In this document: one piece after another, positions 11,772-23,871 of the stretch
Layout: every line of letters starts with the position of its first letter
Numbering within the stretch: the stretch's first letter is position 1
Notes under the pieces: model-generated
The model's database searches: none
What the model saw: the letters and a program-made list of their open reading frames with translations, nothing else
What the model was told of the DNA's origin: nothing
Assembly (NCBI GenBank): GCA_000226015.1
Contig: JH153760.1
Span: forward strand, 14,928 to 56,567
Source of the DNA: Mnemiopsis leidyi
Lineage: Eukaryota > Ctenophora > Tentaculata > Lobata > Bolinopsidae
Length of the DNA stretch: 41,640 nucleotides
Reading direction: 5' to 3'
Program-made: the position numbers and the translations under genes

Positions 11772-12560
11772 ACGGGAATTATCTTTGAAATGAATGATGC
11801 ATGTATTCATGAAATGATGTCATTAAATTGTGTTTTGCAATTCTTTCTCTTAATATATCGTGATTTATATAGTTTTGATAGGACAACGATTTCTTACATT
11901 TTTGTTCTATAAGTAATTTGACAAATGAGTTGAAACCTTTTGCAATTCGTTAGTCTAACAGCAGATACATACATGGCTATTTCCAATTATTAATACCAAG
12001 GTACTTGCTTACATTATCAATCTTAACTTCTGAAATAAAGCCGTATTTATCTGTTGAAGTGCCCCAAATGGACTTCGGCCTCCACGTGGCTTGGGGTGGG
12101 TGGTGTTTTATGTGCGATCTATTTATGATCAAGCATGGCATTGAAGTGTAGCGTTTAATAACGAACGCCAGAGTTTAAGGATCAGACATCTACAATTTAT
12201 CACTTTTTAAAAAATTTCTAAACGCTGCATTTCATTATCTGTGCTCATATTGAATAGAAATATTAAGACACTGGCGAACGATTCCGAATCAAAAATCATT
12301 GTGTAAGCTATGTTGGTTTGAGACGATGTATTTTCACTTCACTGAAAGATAGATTTTAAAATACTTCTCCGTACTGCTCAAAATCAATTTTTCTTTGTAG
12401 GAATATTTCAAAGTTAACATTTCGATTATCATTACTGTATTCTCATCTTTTCATTGTGTAACTCTGCATGGAAGTCATGAAGGAACTCTTTTTTTATTCA
12501 TAAAATTCTTACTCCTCCTTGTGCTAACCAGTAAAATTTGATCCATTTCTTGTTGAGATA
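11772..12560. repeat. First copy of a direct duplication (period about 1.3 kb)
   Basis: This stretch repeats at about 12769-13870. The central 366 bp (11935-12300) recurs at 13248-13613 with only about three base changes and no net length change. The flanks on both sides match at a visibly lower level, roughly four bases in five by eye, with indels. The core holds a GC-rich hairpin near 12061-12103, in which CCCCAA pairs with TTGGGG. No open frame spans the core. Confidence 0.85.
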
Positions 12561-12768
12561 TAATGTACGCTGATCAAACAATGACCTGGTAAAATGAGAT
12601 TCCGCCAGTTACTGAGCTTGGCCTTGCCCTGTGCAATAAGACTGGGTAAATCTACTTTTACGCAGTTAATTTATTGCATTATGCAAAGCACCCACCAGGG
12701 CAATTCGAGAAAAAATCGCACGGGTAGAATAGGGGTAAAAGTGGTATAATCAAGAAATGAGTGTCTTT

Positions 12769-13870
12769 TTTATGGAAACTTTCTTTGAAATGAATGACGC
12801 CTTTATTCAGAAAATGATGTCACTAAATTGTGTTTTGCAGTTCTAACTCTCCAGCGTTATGTTCTCTATTTTTTGCAGTTGAGAGTATGGAAAACATGAG
12901 AGGTCGTTTGGGAATCAATTTAACTTATTAAAAACTTTAAGAAATGATTTAGCTGCTAGAGATTCGAAAATTGTGAATACAGATGACATTTATAGACTAA
13001 TATCTTTAGCCAATGACAGACCCCAATGGAGGAAATTATTCTAACTTTGGGTACTTATCAGATATTCAATATTCTGTTAGATTTTATCTATTTGAATAAA
13101 GTTGTATAATAATAATAATAAGTTCTATCTCTTAGAATATGGGAATTGGTATAGTTTTGATAGCTTCTACAAGGACAAAGATATCTTACATTTTTGTTCT
13201 ATACGTAATTTGACAAATGAAATTTGACAAATGAGTTGCAAGTTGCAACCTTTTGCAATTCGTTAGTCTAACAGCAGATACATACATGGCTATTTCCAAT
13301 TATTAATACCAAGGTACTTGCTTACATTATCAATCTTAACTTCTGAAATAAAGCCGTATTTATCTGTTGAAGTGCCCCAAATGGACTTCGGCCTCCACGT
13401 GGCTTGGGGTGGGTGGTGTTTTATGTGCGATCTATTTATGATCAAGCATGGCATTGAAGTGTAGCGTTTAAGAACGAACGCCAGAGTTTAAGGATCAGAC
13501 ATCTACAATTTATCACTTTTTTAAAAATTTCTAAACGCTGCATTTCATTATCTGTGCTCATATTGCATAGAAATATTAAGACACTGGCGAACGATTCCGA
13601 ATCAAAAATCATTTGGTAGGATATATTGGGTTAAGACGTTGTATTTTGACTTCACTGAAATTTAGATTATAACATTTCACTCCGTACTGCTCAATGGCAG
13701 CTTTTCTTTTTAAATTAGAAATTTTTCGAAGTTACCATTTCTATTATCATTACTGTATTCTCATTGCTTCATTACATTGTGTAACTGTACATGGAGGTCA
13801 TGCAGGTACTCTTCAATTAAATCATTAAATCTATTCTCCTCCTTGTGTCGACTAGTAAATTTTTTTGCTT
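12769..13870. repeat. Second copy of the direct duplication, interrupted by a LINE fragment
   Basis: It is homologous to 11772-12560. The nearly invariant core is at 13248-13613, exactly 1313 bp from the first copy. This copy carries an insertion at 12845-13122 that is absent from the first copy. The repeat tails share the AGGGGTAAAAG...ATAATCAAG motif (12728 and 13890). Confidence 0.85.
12845..13122 (+). mobile_element. 5'-truncated 3' end of a non-LTR retrotransposon (LINE)
   Basis: An open frame at 12883-13044 encodes a segment ending ISLANDRPQWRKLF and a stop. This is the A-x-D-R-x-x-W-R ending typical of the C-terminus of many LINE polyproteins. A short AT-rich tail ending in (TAA)n follows. 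Comparison with the uninterrupted copy near 11840 shows the insertion point directly: TTCT occurs once there but flanks the insert here (12841-12844 and 13123-13126), as a 4-bp target-site duplication. Confidence 0.75.
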
Positions 13871-15257
13871 GAGAAATGATAAATAGGGGTAAAAGTAGGA
13901 TAATCAAGTAATTAGTTATATTATTATGCTTCTTCAATACCTAGAACAGATATATGGTGTATCCTGCCGAAATCTGATGAAAATGAAAGTTGTGGAGACA
14001 TAGCATGGTAAACTTGGTTATTCCTCTAAAATCCTTTCATTACCATTGGGCTACGTTACTTCAACTTTTGCTATTGTTTCTCGTCAGAATGAGAAAATTT
14101 AAGTCTGCCAAATATTTTATCAATATCTTTTGCTGAAATGCCATGTTCAATAACGTTCTCTATATCGCAGGGTCCGGAATATCAGACGAAGGAGTAAAGA
14201 CATGTTCCGACGGTTCTAACATTTGCTGCCAAATTAACCCAGCCAGAGTACCGAAACGTTAAACATTCCACATAACATGGACTTCAAAGTCTATTGAAGA
14301 TAAATAATGACTAGAACTTTGACAATTTACTGCCAAACGATGATTTGTTTACGAAAATTTTCTTTTATTTTCTTTCGCCGAAACGACGATTCTTTTTCTC
14401 GATGTACCTAGATTTCCCTTTTGCTCAGAATCTGACTATAGTGTTTCCGGTTCCACATTAATATATCTATGATTTATTAATGACGATAAAATCTATGGAT
14501 TAGCTGAGATGTTATCTTATCGAAGTCATCATGACCTTAGAATTTGCTTACAATGTAATATAACAAAAGGCCGTGAATTGTTTGTTTTTTTCTTTGACCT
14601 GAGCAAACCTTTTTTTCATTATTGGATACCTCTATTTTGCGAATCAGTCTTTTTAAGAATATCTCGCGTTTCTTCTGATGGAATCATTACCGCATTAGAG
14701 AACGAGAAAGTAATGATCATGCCATGTAATCTGTAGCTTCTTTACTATTCTTCATCATTTTGCATACACCTTGTCTTATTTCTCAACAGCAAATTCGTAT
14801 GCAAAAGATCTATCGGAAAATTTGTGAAAAGTGCTCAAAAGGAAGACTTTCCTCAGTAACAATGATCCCGAAATGGTTAATCGTAACTCTTAACTTCGTA
14901 CGTCTGACTTTCATGAAAATGATATATCCCAATAGCAGAATAATTAAAACGAATCCGTGAAAAAGTCATGAATGAATCGTATCATTTTCGTATGTACCTT
15001 GAAAATGGAAGCTCCAATTATACAATTTCTGCTCACGCAACGTGACAAGTTACGCGCGCGCGCTCGCCGAACCATTAAATTGTATACAAAACACGTTTTT
15101 TCATATTCACCCTGACGAAAAGTCAATCAATCAATTTACCAATTATCCAATCAACGTAAATGATTCAAAGCTGTTTATTTAGAGAGCCATAGGTACAACC
15201 TTCCTATTTGTATACATTTTTTGTCTTAATTGTACTAATTGGAGATTATGTGCTCAC
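13871..15257. other. No gene seen
   Basis: Only short, motif-free open frames occur here. A CG-alternating stretch (TACGCGCGCGCGCTCGCCG) lies near 15051-15069. A similar TACGCGCGCG sits in an inverted-repeat arm near 22285. Confidence 0.4.
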
Positions 15258-15540
15258 CAAAAAGACATTTAGGATTACTCNNNNNNNNNNNACTTATCTT
15301 GTCTTCCTGCAGTTGCTCAACAGTTTTTCTAGCTGAAGACATAAGCGGTAGACAACACTGCTCTAGCAGAATAATTGCCGTATGTAACCACTCAGCCATC
15401 TGGGCCTTAACGACAGTGTTTTTATTAAGCACTTCAGAAGACAATTTTTGGACATCATCACAGCCATAAACTCTATTTAATGAAAACGAAAATTTATCAT
15501 CGGTATCTAATACCACACATGGTGAAAATTCATAACATAA
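15258..15540 (-). CDS. Exon-like open segment of unknown protein, crossed by an assembly gap
   Basis: On the - strand an open frame runs from about 15540 to a donor-like CTTTTTG/GTGAGC (exon end near 15258). It reads as plausible protein, including VVLDTDD, an amphipathic helix with VVKAQMAEWLHTA, and SSARKTVEQLQEDK. I do not recognise the family. The gap removes about four residues and its true size is unknown. It could be one exon of an unplaced - strand gene or part of an old mobile element. Confidence 0.3.
15281..15291. other. Assembly gap of 11 N
   Basis: Eleven undetermined bases. The length may be arbitrary. Confidence 1.
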
Positions 15541-16462
15541 ACATTCTTTACATCAATAACTATCAAACCACTTTGGACCAATCCAGATTATCTTCAATTT
15601 TAAAAGTACTGTGAGGCGTAAGAAATTTGTTCGCAGTAACACCCGACTCCGGACTCTCGCAGCTCAAAGATAATGATAGTTTCGTTGAACCTATCATTTT
15701 TTAAATTAGATACTTAATTCAATGATTCATCAAAAGCAAAACTTTGAATTTATTAATATGATTATCAAAACAGTTTAATGCACGCACAAAACTCATTTTA
15801 GAAATCCTAAGGAAAGCAAACTCAAAGAAATAGCAAGATATTTTTCCATGTTATGCGTTAACTTTTACTTAAACTCATAAAGCTGTCAAGAAAAAAATAT
15901 TAAGGAAATGTATCAACATCAGCATTCGAAGATATACTTCTAGTAAATAAGTTTAAACAGGCGCAATGTCATTACCAACACACAATGCTATTAAGACGAG
16001 CCCTGAAACAGTGAGGAAAATCTTGACACAACCTTGCAGCAAATATTCGTTCGAACTTATAATTTTCTAGATACACAACATAACATTTTAACTTTCTTGT
16101 CAATTACTGCAGATTAAACCTATCAAAATACTTTAAATCAAAACTCGAAATTAAAACCAGCAGCACAACATCAATAATTACTTAAAACATAAAAACCCTA
16201 CTTGGTTTAAATCCAACGTCAGTTAAGTGGTAAAAAACGGCTACATGAATTAATGGGACAACCACCAACGAAAGTCTTATAATAATAAGTCATGACAATT
16301 AAAATATGAAATAATTCATTTTTCGAAAACTATCTGAGAAACTGAATGTTCGTTGTACTACAAACGAAAGTCCCCGATAAGTTAAATTAAGAGGCAACAA
16401 ATTCGATGGGATTAAACATGTAAACTTGACATACCCAAAGTTGCATCTAGCTATGCTATTGT
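15541..16462. other. No gene seen; includes the likely 3' untranslated region of TMEM104
   Basis: The region is AT-rich with stops in all frames. The part next to 16463 is probably the 3' UTR of the - strand TMEM104 gene. Confidence 0.5.
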
Positions 16463-19400
16463 TCAATCAGCAGGGTGTATAGCAGCGTCGATTTTGTAAT
16501 AGAGAACAAAAGCCATACAGCACCCAGCCCAAATTAGTAGAAATATCGGCCACACGTTGGATGAGAATATACTGTGATTCTTGTTCACTGAAGAGGCTTC
16601 CCTCCCAAACACCTCTCTTATCTGAAATGTCTGAATTGAGACTATGGTGTGAGAATTCTAAGTTTACTGTTTAACAGGGTCTATAACGGGTTAATGATCC
16701 AGCCATGATCGGCTCGAACAACAAATTCGATTTGTTATAACCCCATTTCGAGCCTTAATCTAAATTCTAAGTTCAATAAAACAAAGTAATATATTACTCG
16801 AATCCTGCCGAGCAGAACAAAACAAGCAGGTATGACGTATTGGATAGCTGCCCCACTAAACGCTCCTGTGTAGGAAACCAAGAACTCCACTTTCTCCGTG
16901 CAAAGTCCGATGATAGTAGGGGGTATAATGGTCAGGAGTGGGAACACGATCTGAAACATGGGGATTGTCTGAAATACTTTACAGGTGTTATACTCTTGTG
17001 GGGTAAGCTTTGAAAGTTTGTAGGTAAAATTGGGTAATTTACCGCGAATTATTATTTTCCTTAATGTAAATCGGGTCTTCTTCAGATTTCTGGAAGAGGT
17101 TCTATAAATAAATGATTGGTCAATAAAATTACCCTATCAACTATCCACGGATACTCTCCCTTGGAAAAGAGAGTCTTTAGATTGTTCCTCAGAGTGATCC
17201 CGATGATGGGGTAGCTGGCAGTGAGACAAAACACTGGGTACAGCTCCAAGAAGTAGCGGATTGGCACCACGCCAAAATTCGCAAAGTTTAGAGTATACAC
17301 GTCCTAAAATTAGTGGGTCATATAAGTTTAAACTTTGAATTAAAAAAAGGTAAACTTTTGTGACCCATTCAAAACGAGGGTTTAAATCGTAACTTTTTTT
17401 CTAAGCTAACACAAATCAGTTCATTTTCAAACCTCGAGGTCGGCGTAAGAGAAGGTGGCGGTGTAACAGACCATAGCATAAATGCCCAGACACGCGGCCA
17501 GCGCGGCGAAGAGCACAACAGTTGCTCGGTTCTGGTTCTTCATGGGTGTGATAAAGGAGGGTAGGGAGTGTTGGCACATGAAACAATACACACTCACTCC
17601 TGCGTGGGGAAGGGTGGTGTTAGTTTTAGTTCAAACTTAGTTATAAATAAGTTCAATATCAGTTCCTGTAATAAAAGTAATAATGCTGTTTTAACTATAT
17701 TAATGCACGTTATTATTTAACAATTAACAAAGGTAGATGAGCTCAGGTTGGATGTAAAACCCAAGCCAAGGGTAATGTGCAATATCTGAAATAGTTGTAC
17801 CTATAAAATCGGGGATCTTGTTGAAGTTTACTGGCTTAACATCTTGAGGCTTCGGGACACCGGTGGTGTGCTTTGCAATGCGGTCAAGTGCGATAACCAC
17901 CATGATAAAGAATGCTGTGGACCATTTTGTGTAAAATATATTAAATGCTATAACAGGTAGTGCCTCGCTGCTTATCATTGATTTAAGGACGGAAAACAGC
18001 ATCAAAATTGGTATTTGACCAGCTTGAAGTAGACTCAATAAATTAATGTAATACTCACAAGTGTGTCTAAGAATGGAACTGCAAATTTGTAGAAGTGTAG
18101 TTTTCTGAGCGTTGAAAAACACGAATGGTCCTATACATAGGACATATACCAGCTGAAATGAAAATGTTTAGTAAACAATATGTTTAGTAAAGCAATATCA
18201 TGTCAAGAAGCCACATTAAATAACATCGATTTAAAGTATATAAATCCCTTCTATTTTTGAGTTTATAATTTAGTTTGAGTTTATAAATTAGTGTCCTATC
18301 TCATCTCGGTTAAAGTACATTACCCCTCAACAATATATAAATAACTATGAAAACTTACAACGAATATCTTATAAGCAGTGTCGTGGGAAACACCGTGCCA
18401 GCATAAGGTGACATTATTCTCATCGTGGAGATTTGCGATACTGAGGGAGGATGGGGGTTTATGTTTGATGAGAGTATACATAACTATTTTAGAAATTTCA
18501 AACTGGGTAATGTTGTAATTCGTAGGGACAGTAACAAGGTGAAAGTTAGGGTGATAATGCTTTTGAGAGCGTTGATCTGAAAAAAATCTGATTATATAGC
18601 CATGAACTCACCAACTGACATTAGCTATAGACTTAGGTACAGCTACTGTGTAGATAGCAAGGTCACCATACAAGTATATTATAACAGCTATGTAGAACAG
18701 TATCATCCCAACTGAAAAGTAATGGTACAAGTCAAAATCTAATGTAGGAGCTGGAATGGTAAAGAAATGAAGAAAACCAGCTTATGCTGAATTTCCTGAC
18801 CATCATATGGAAAGAAGTGAGAGAAGCCACACTAGTAATACACGTGAAAATTTTTCATAAGTCTGATTGATAGCATGTCGACGTGGCTTACATATTACAA
18901 AGTTTTTTGATGGCATTCGAATACTTGAGTCATGAATCAAGGTCCGGAGGGCGGACAATCGACATATGAGATTTCTAGCATGCCAAATATGGGAGGAGGA
19001 TCGTTGAGCGCCCGCAAAACGAAGTTTAACTCCGCCATGCCGGTCGTGCAGACTCCGATCATACCACCAGAATGGAGGTAAGCCCGGGACCACATTGATA
19101 GTACACTACCGAAGCAGACGTAAGATTTGAAGCTCCTGTAATTTCTGGCTTCACTTCGCCTTTTCGAGTTCTACACTGGTGAAGACTCTCTTTTGGATGT
19201 TCGACACTACAAGGGATTGGACGAGTGCTGTTTTTCAAAGCTTTGCTTTGTTGTTTTCTTTTATACGATTAACATTTCTTTTGTAGAATGCGAATGAACA
19301 GAACATCCATTTAAGTATATAAATTTCATAGATCGCCTATCATAATGATGTATGCATCCTCTGGCAAACAAAATTTACCAAGTTGATTCAATCACGGTTA

Positions 19401-22400
19401 AGCTTCAAACGAGCCAGTCTTTGAACGGACAAAGATTTATTTAAAAGATATCTCGGCCATTTAAACTACAGTGCGCGTTACACGTACTCAAGTGTGCGCA
19501 CAAAACTCATCAAAATTTCAGTCGCGTATTCCATTTTAGAGGTCACGTTATTGTTAAGCAAACCGTTTCACATCTTCGGTTACCCAATATCTCTAGGCCG
19601 TATTCCGTAATGCTAAGAGGAGCGAAACTTGTTAATCAAGAGGAGCGAAACTTGCTAATCAAGAGCCAAGAGGAGCAAAACTTATTAATCAATAACGGTA
19701 ATTAACAGGTGAATAAGGCAATGAAATCTTCTACGAATGGGACAAAAGAAAATTGCATGTGGTTTTTACAGAGGTGGTCAGTTAATTAGGTTAGCGTCCA
19801 TTTTGATTCACTTACCTTTGTTAAAAAATATCTCCGCCATTTCGGCCTGAAAGGTTGCGTGAGGTTAGTGATTAAATGGCATTGAACGAAAGACGCTGTA
19901 CATCGGATCATTGTAGAGTTATCAATAATGACAAAAAAGGAGAGCATATCTTAATTAATGCACTATGCCAAGCCAAAATATATTATTTTGAGGAGGCATC
20001 AAGGTTATGATATTTTGACTGAGAGAAATCTTCGCTACGAATTTGTGGGTGATTCGCAAAGATTTAGTCACCATTCACTCCTATACATGAAAGCTAAGCA
20101 GGGAACACTAAACAAAAGTCAAAAAAAGCAGTCGGGCAAAGATTCAGGTTCTACGACCCCGCTAACAAATTATCCCTTTTACAAATATAGAATTCTTACC
20201 ATTTCTATTCTTTTACTTATTCTGAAGCTGTACCTGGAGCCACCTGAAATAGCCGATGTTATGTTAAAAATAGGAACAAAGTACATTTAAATATAGGATT
20301 CTAGGACTCTTGTCCGAAGCGGACGGTTGTCCGAAACCAGAAATTCGGTTTTCGGACAAGAGTCCACTTCGGACAACAGTCCATTTGGCGGACTCTTGTC
20401 CGAATTTGTGTTTCAATTTACAATTACTATGTTAAATGGCTTTCGGTTTTCAGACAACAGTCCGCTTCGGACAACAGTCCATTTGGCGGACTCTTGTCCG
20501 AACACAGACTGCATGAGTGCTTGTTAAAACATGTAACACACATTTAGTCTCGACGTCCATTAAAGGCCATCTGAACCGGACGCTTTTCCGAATGTGGATG
20601 TGAGCCGTTAAATTCAAGAATTCCTAAGATTCGCCGGGTGGGAAAGCAAATTTAAGCCTGTACAAAGTGTACAAATGCTGAGATCATTTTGTGATTGGGC
20701 ATATCTGAGAGCGCTTACTGCAATTTCGGTGATTTGAGACCTGCAATCCGCTAGACTTTAACGAGCATGACAGACTCACATCAGTCAATACAATACTGAG
20801 ACTATGAAACTGAAAGGTAGTTCAGCCATCGCCTTACGACATGCTCTACATGATACAGAACCTTCCTTTGTCATGCAGCACATGAAAGCGAACCATATCA
20901 TATATACAACCAAAAGTAATTGAGAAACGTGAGAATTTTCGGACAACAGTCCGCTTTTTTCGGAACACAGATTCGGACAAGAGTCCGTTTCGGACAAGAG
21001 TCCGCTTCGGACAACAGTCCGGTTACCTAAATATAGGTATACGACCGATACTGAATACAAATAGATTATTGTAACGTGAAGAACTAGTACCTAATGTATA
21101 ATATGACCAGTAATTCACACGATCAATATACCTCATTATCAGATAATTAAACCTAGAGCATGAAGGTAGACCACGTCACAAACTTGCTAATACAGCGGTA
21201 TTGAATTACATCTAGTCATGTATCTTCAAGTCACGTTGTATTGAAAATGTCTATAAATAGCACCGTCATTTGACATGAATTATCTTCATATAAGTATCTT
21301 TGCAATAATCTAACTTGAAACTTATCTAACAAAATGCAGAGGCCAGAGCTATATAGATTAGGATTCTGAAATCATACCAGAATGTCAACCTACTCGCAGA
21401 GTAAATAGACCGCCAAAATTGGCTAATTTAAGATTGGACGGGTACAGTACCTATAGACGCCTGAGATTGAGATATTTGTAGACTGAGGTTACTGTAATAC
21501 TCTGTGTCCTGAAATATAAAAAACAGTTAGAAGATAAAATTGTACAATATGATAAAATCATACAATTAAAGCAACGCTTCATTCTTTCTGCTTCCACAAG
21601 ATATGTTACTTAGCTTATTATTCAATTTTGACAGCAATAGTTTGAGATTTGATATTATCTCCTTCTGTAAATCAGTTCATTTCGTAATTTTCTTGGATTT
21701 GATAAGAATTTTGTTAACAATCGGGTTGGTTTACAGCTAATCAATCTCTTCCATGATAAAGAATGTGTGTGCCGAATATTTTCATCTTTTCGCTCGATAA
21801 ATTTTTTTAAATGTTCGGGAGACCACCAAGCGTTAATTATCATATTATATAAATTACAGTACATGTATTACCATAATGAAAAAAATTTATCAGCTGATAG
21901 AAATAAAATGTACTTATTATCAACCGATAGAATTGTGAGCTAAGAATGTTACAAATCAATAAAGTGTCTATAAATATAGCAGATTTTATATAGAAGGACT
22001 GAATCGAGCTGAAAAGTCCTCACAAGGGGCTAACAACAAGGATCATAGAAATTAGCAGATGTACACATAGCCACAGAACGATTGTAAAACGGTAGACTTG
22101 GACTTTTCGAGCCCCTTTTCCGGAGTTATATTCCTGTCGACTGTTCCCAGGGGCTGTTCCAACGGTGTTTAAGTGTACATGGTCTATAGGCGTATGTGTG
22201 CAAATCGGCTCAACTAACGGGGGTTTATCGCAGGGTTTAAACAGCCACACATTTGAGTGCTTACAAGATACATTATACAACTTTACGCGCGCGTGATCAC
22301 CGCAAGTATTAGCAGATGTGACGGAATCTTTTGTTACAATTTGGAGGAAATCGACGGGCTGGGATCGGCTCAAAATCTTATTCAAACTGTAAAGGCGACT

Positions 22401-23871
22401 AATTCTCATACATTAGAGGTTAATGGGACGTTTTGATGAGCTCCTAGTTCGGTGATCACTCGCGCATAAATTTGTATCTTGTAAGCACTCAAAATGTGCG
22501 GATTTTTAAGCCCGTTAATTAAGCCGATGTACATTGTACACACATCGGATATTTATCATTTTCATATGCATAAGTTTCAATTTTATAATTTAACCTTTAC
22601 CTCTTCACGTTTTATTATTTTTGGCTCTAAAAACAATTTACGACAGACTGAACACACAGCAGGCTTAAAAAGGAGCAGTTCGAGGGCGAGCTCAGCGGCG
22701 GGAATCTTACCGATTCAGACTCGTAGTCTGAAAATTCGTACTTAAACAAGTCTACCTCCATTTCCTGACCCCAATACGTTAGTTAAACACAAGAATTACA
22801 CTTCTTTACACAATCTTTTCAATAATTACAGCACATTGGCGAGTCTCGGGGACCTCCAACTTTACAGAGATTAAGAGCGGTATTCGAACAAATTATTCTA
22901 CCTTACTAAAAATATTCAGGAATACACTGAAATAGTCAAAGTAATAGCTGAAGTGATTACAGCTATGGAAATAATCTAAGAAGTAACAGCTACTACACAT
23001 TACTATCATCCTGATAACTTACATGAACAGTTCCAGGAAGTAGCTGTTCAGTTTCCGTAACGTTGTCGTTCTTTTTTGGGCAGGACACGTTCTGCAGCAC
23101 GTTAGCTATCGCCATTCCTTCGCACATGAACGACGCAGACACGAAACTAAAGAGTTTACCCTTGCAGAAAGTTAAACACACTCAACATTGCAATATTACG
23201 ATGTTGTAATGTATTCATTATCTAAAACTTAAGTTCATAATTTTAATTTTTCGGTTAAATAACAGTGCGATAAGCAGGAATGTAAAATAAAGTACGTTTA
23301 TTAATTCTTTAATTTCGGGGAATCAACTTCGAGAAAGTAGATCATACTTTTCTGATTCGTCCAGGTTCTATTAATGGAACACACTGACCTGGCAAAACAG
23401 AGGATACAGAGGAGCGCAGTACTTATGAGCCATCCTGCATCAGAGAACGCCGCGGGCAGAGACAGCGCGCCTGCTCCTAGCAGCAAGTTAAACACGAATA
23501 TAAACGCCATCTGAAGCATTAGCGAGGTTAAATTTACATGAAGCTGAGGTGTGCATTTGTTTGAACTGAAAAAATCTTGAGGTTTAAAGTACCATGTTGG
23601 AATTCCATTACATGTTCGGAAAATCCTTGTGAGTAGAATCATGAATGTAGAATTGACGAGAACTAATGAAAATTTACTTACCGGTAAATCGTTAAGTGGA
23701 ATGATAACACTGTTAATTATCTGGTGGTATGATAACACCGCGAAACGTCTTGATGGCTCTCTAATTAGACCCAGTTATAATATCAAACCGGGCCATAATA
23801 ACACTTACGGGAGACGAGAGTTGAGATCCGACATCTGTGTGACTGGCCATTTTGCTTCCTCTACCTGACAT
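16463..23871 (-). CDS. tmem104: TMEM104 homologue, multi-pass transporter-like membrane protein (12 exons, complete)
   Basis: TMEM104 belongs to the amino acid/auxin permease (SLC38-related) superfamily; its substrate is not settled. Exons, 5' to 3': 23809-23871, 23389-23510, 23023-23146, 21451-21508, 18612-18750, 18359-18440, 18059-18152, 17801-17914, 17433-17599, 17133-17303, 16798-16950, 16463-16621. All have GT/AG borders and the phases agree at every join, giving 481 aa, close to the vertebrate protein's roughly 500. Family landmarks appear in order: LLLGAGALSLP in the first membrane span, IYLYGDLAIY, GPFVFFNAQKT, CFMCQHSLPS, YTLNFANF, YPIIGITLRNN, YPWIVDR and the span with TGAFSGAAIQYVIPA. 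A final membrane helix precedes the stop. Intron 4 (2.7 kb) carries a fold-back element. Exon 4 (58 bp) is the least certain, chosen by phase and position in a poorly conserved loop. Confidence 0.93.
19615..19690 (+). repeat. Three 23-bp direct repeats in TMEM104 intron 4
   Basis: The unit AAGAGGAGCGAAACTTGTTA plus ATC occurs at 19615, 19638 and 19668. The third is separated by seven bases and has two changes. Confidence 0.75.
20298..21027. mobile_element. Fold-back (MULE-like?) element rich in CGGAC...GTCCG hairpins
   Basis: A 730-bp block is flanked by a perfect 10-bp direct repeat, TAAATATAGG (20288-20297 and 21028-21037). Its ends are inverted copies of each other over about 20-28 bp (CTTGTCCGAAGCGGAC at the left, its inverse at the right). 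Near both ends sit many copies of the small palindrome CGGAC-AA(G/C)A-GTCCG. A 60-bp unit made of these is repeated directly at 20344-20403 and 20443-20502. A target duplication of 9-10 bp is characteristic of Mutator-like elements. No transposase is visible. It lies in TMEM104 intron 4. Confidence 0.8.
22195..22530. repeat. Inverted repeat in TMEM104 intron 3
   Basis: The left arm at about 22195-22302 pairs with the right arm at about 22450-22530. The clearest block is CTTGTAAGCACTCAAA and its inverse, bordered by the CGGTGATCAC block. The arms differ by several substitutions and by indels on the outer side. The spacer is about 150 bp. Probably a small fold-back element. Confidence 0.7.

Noticed and set aside
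11935-12300. Core of the duplication as a spliced-leader or known spliceosomal snRNA gene
   Set aside because: No recognisable snRNA signature or clear Sm site next to a hairpin was found. Only the general finding of constraint is kept.
18362-18593. A longer version of TMEM104 exon 6 starting after TTTTTTTCAG at 18583
   Set aside because: The phase does not match: joining exon 5 there creates an immediate stop. The acceptor CCTCCCTCAG at 18441-18442 fits the phase and the family's Cys-containing loop.
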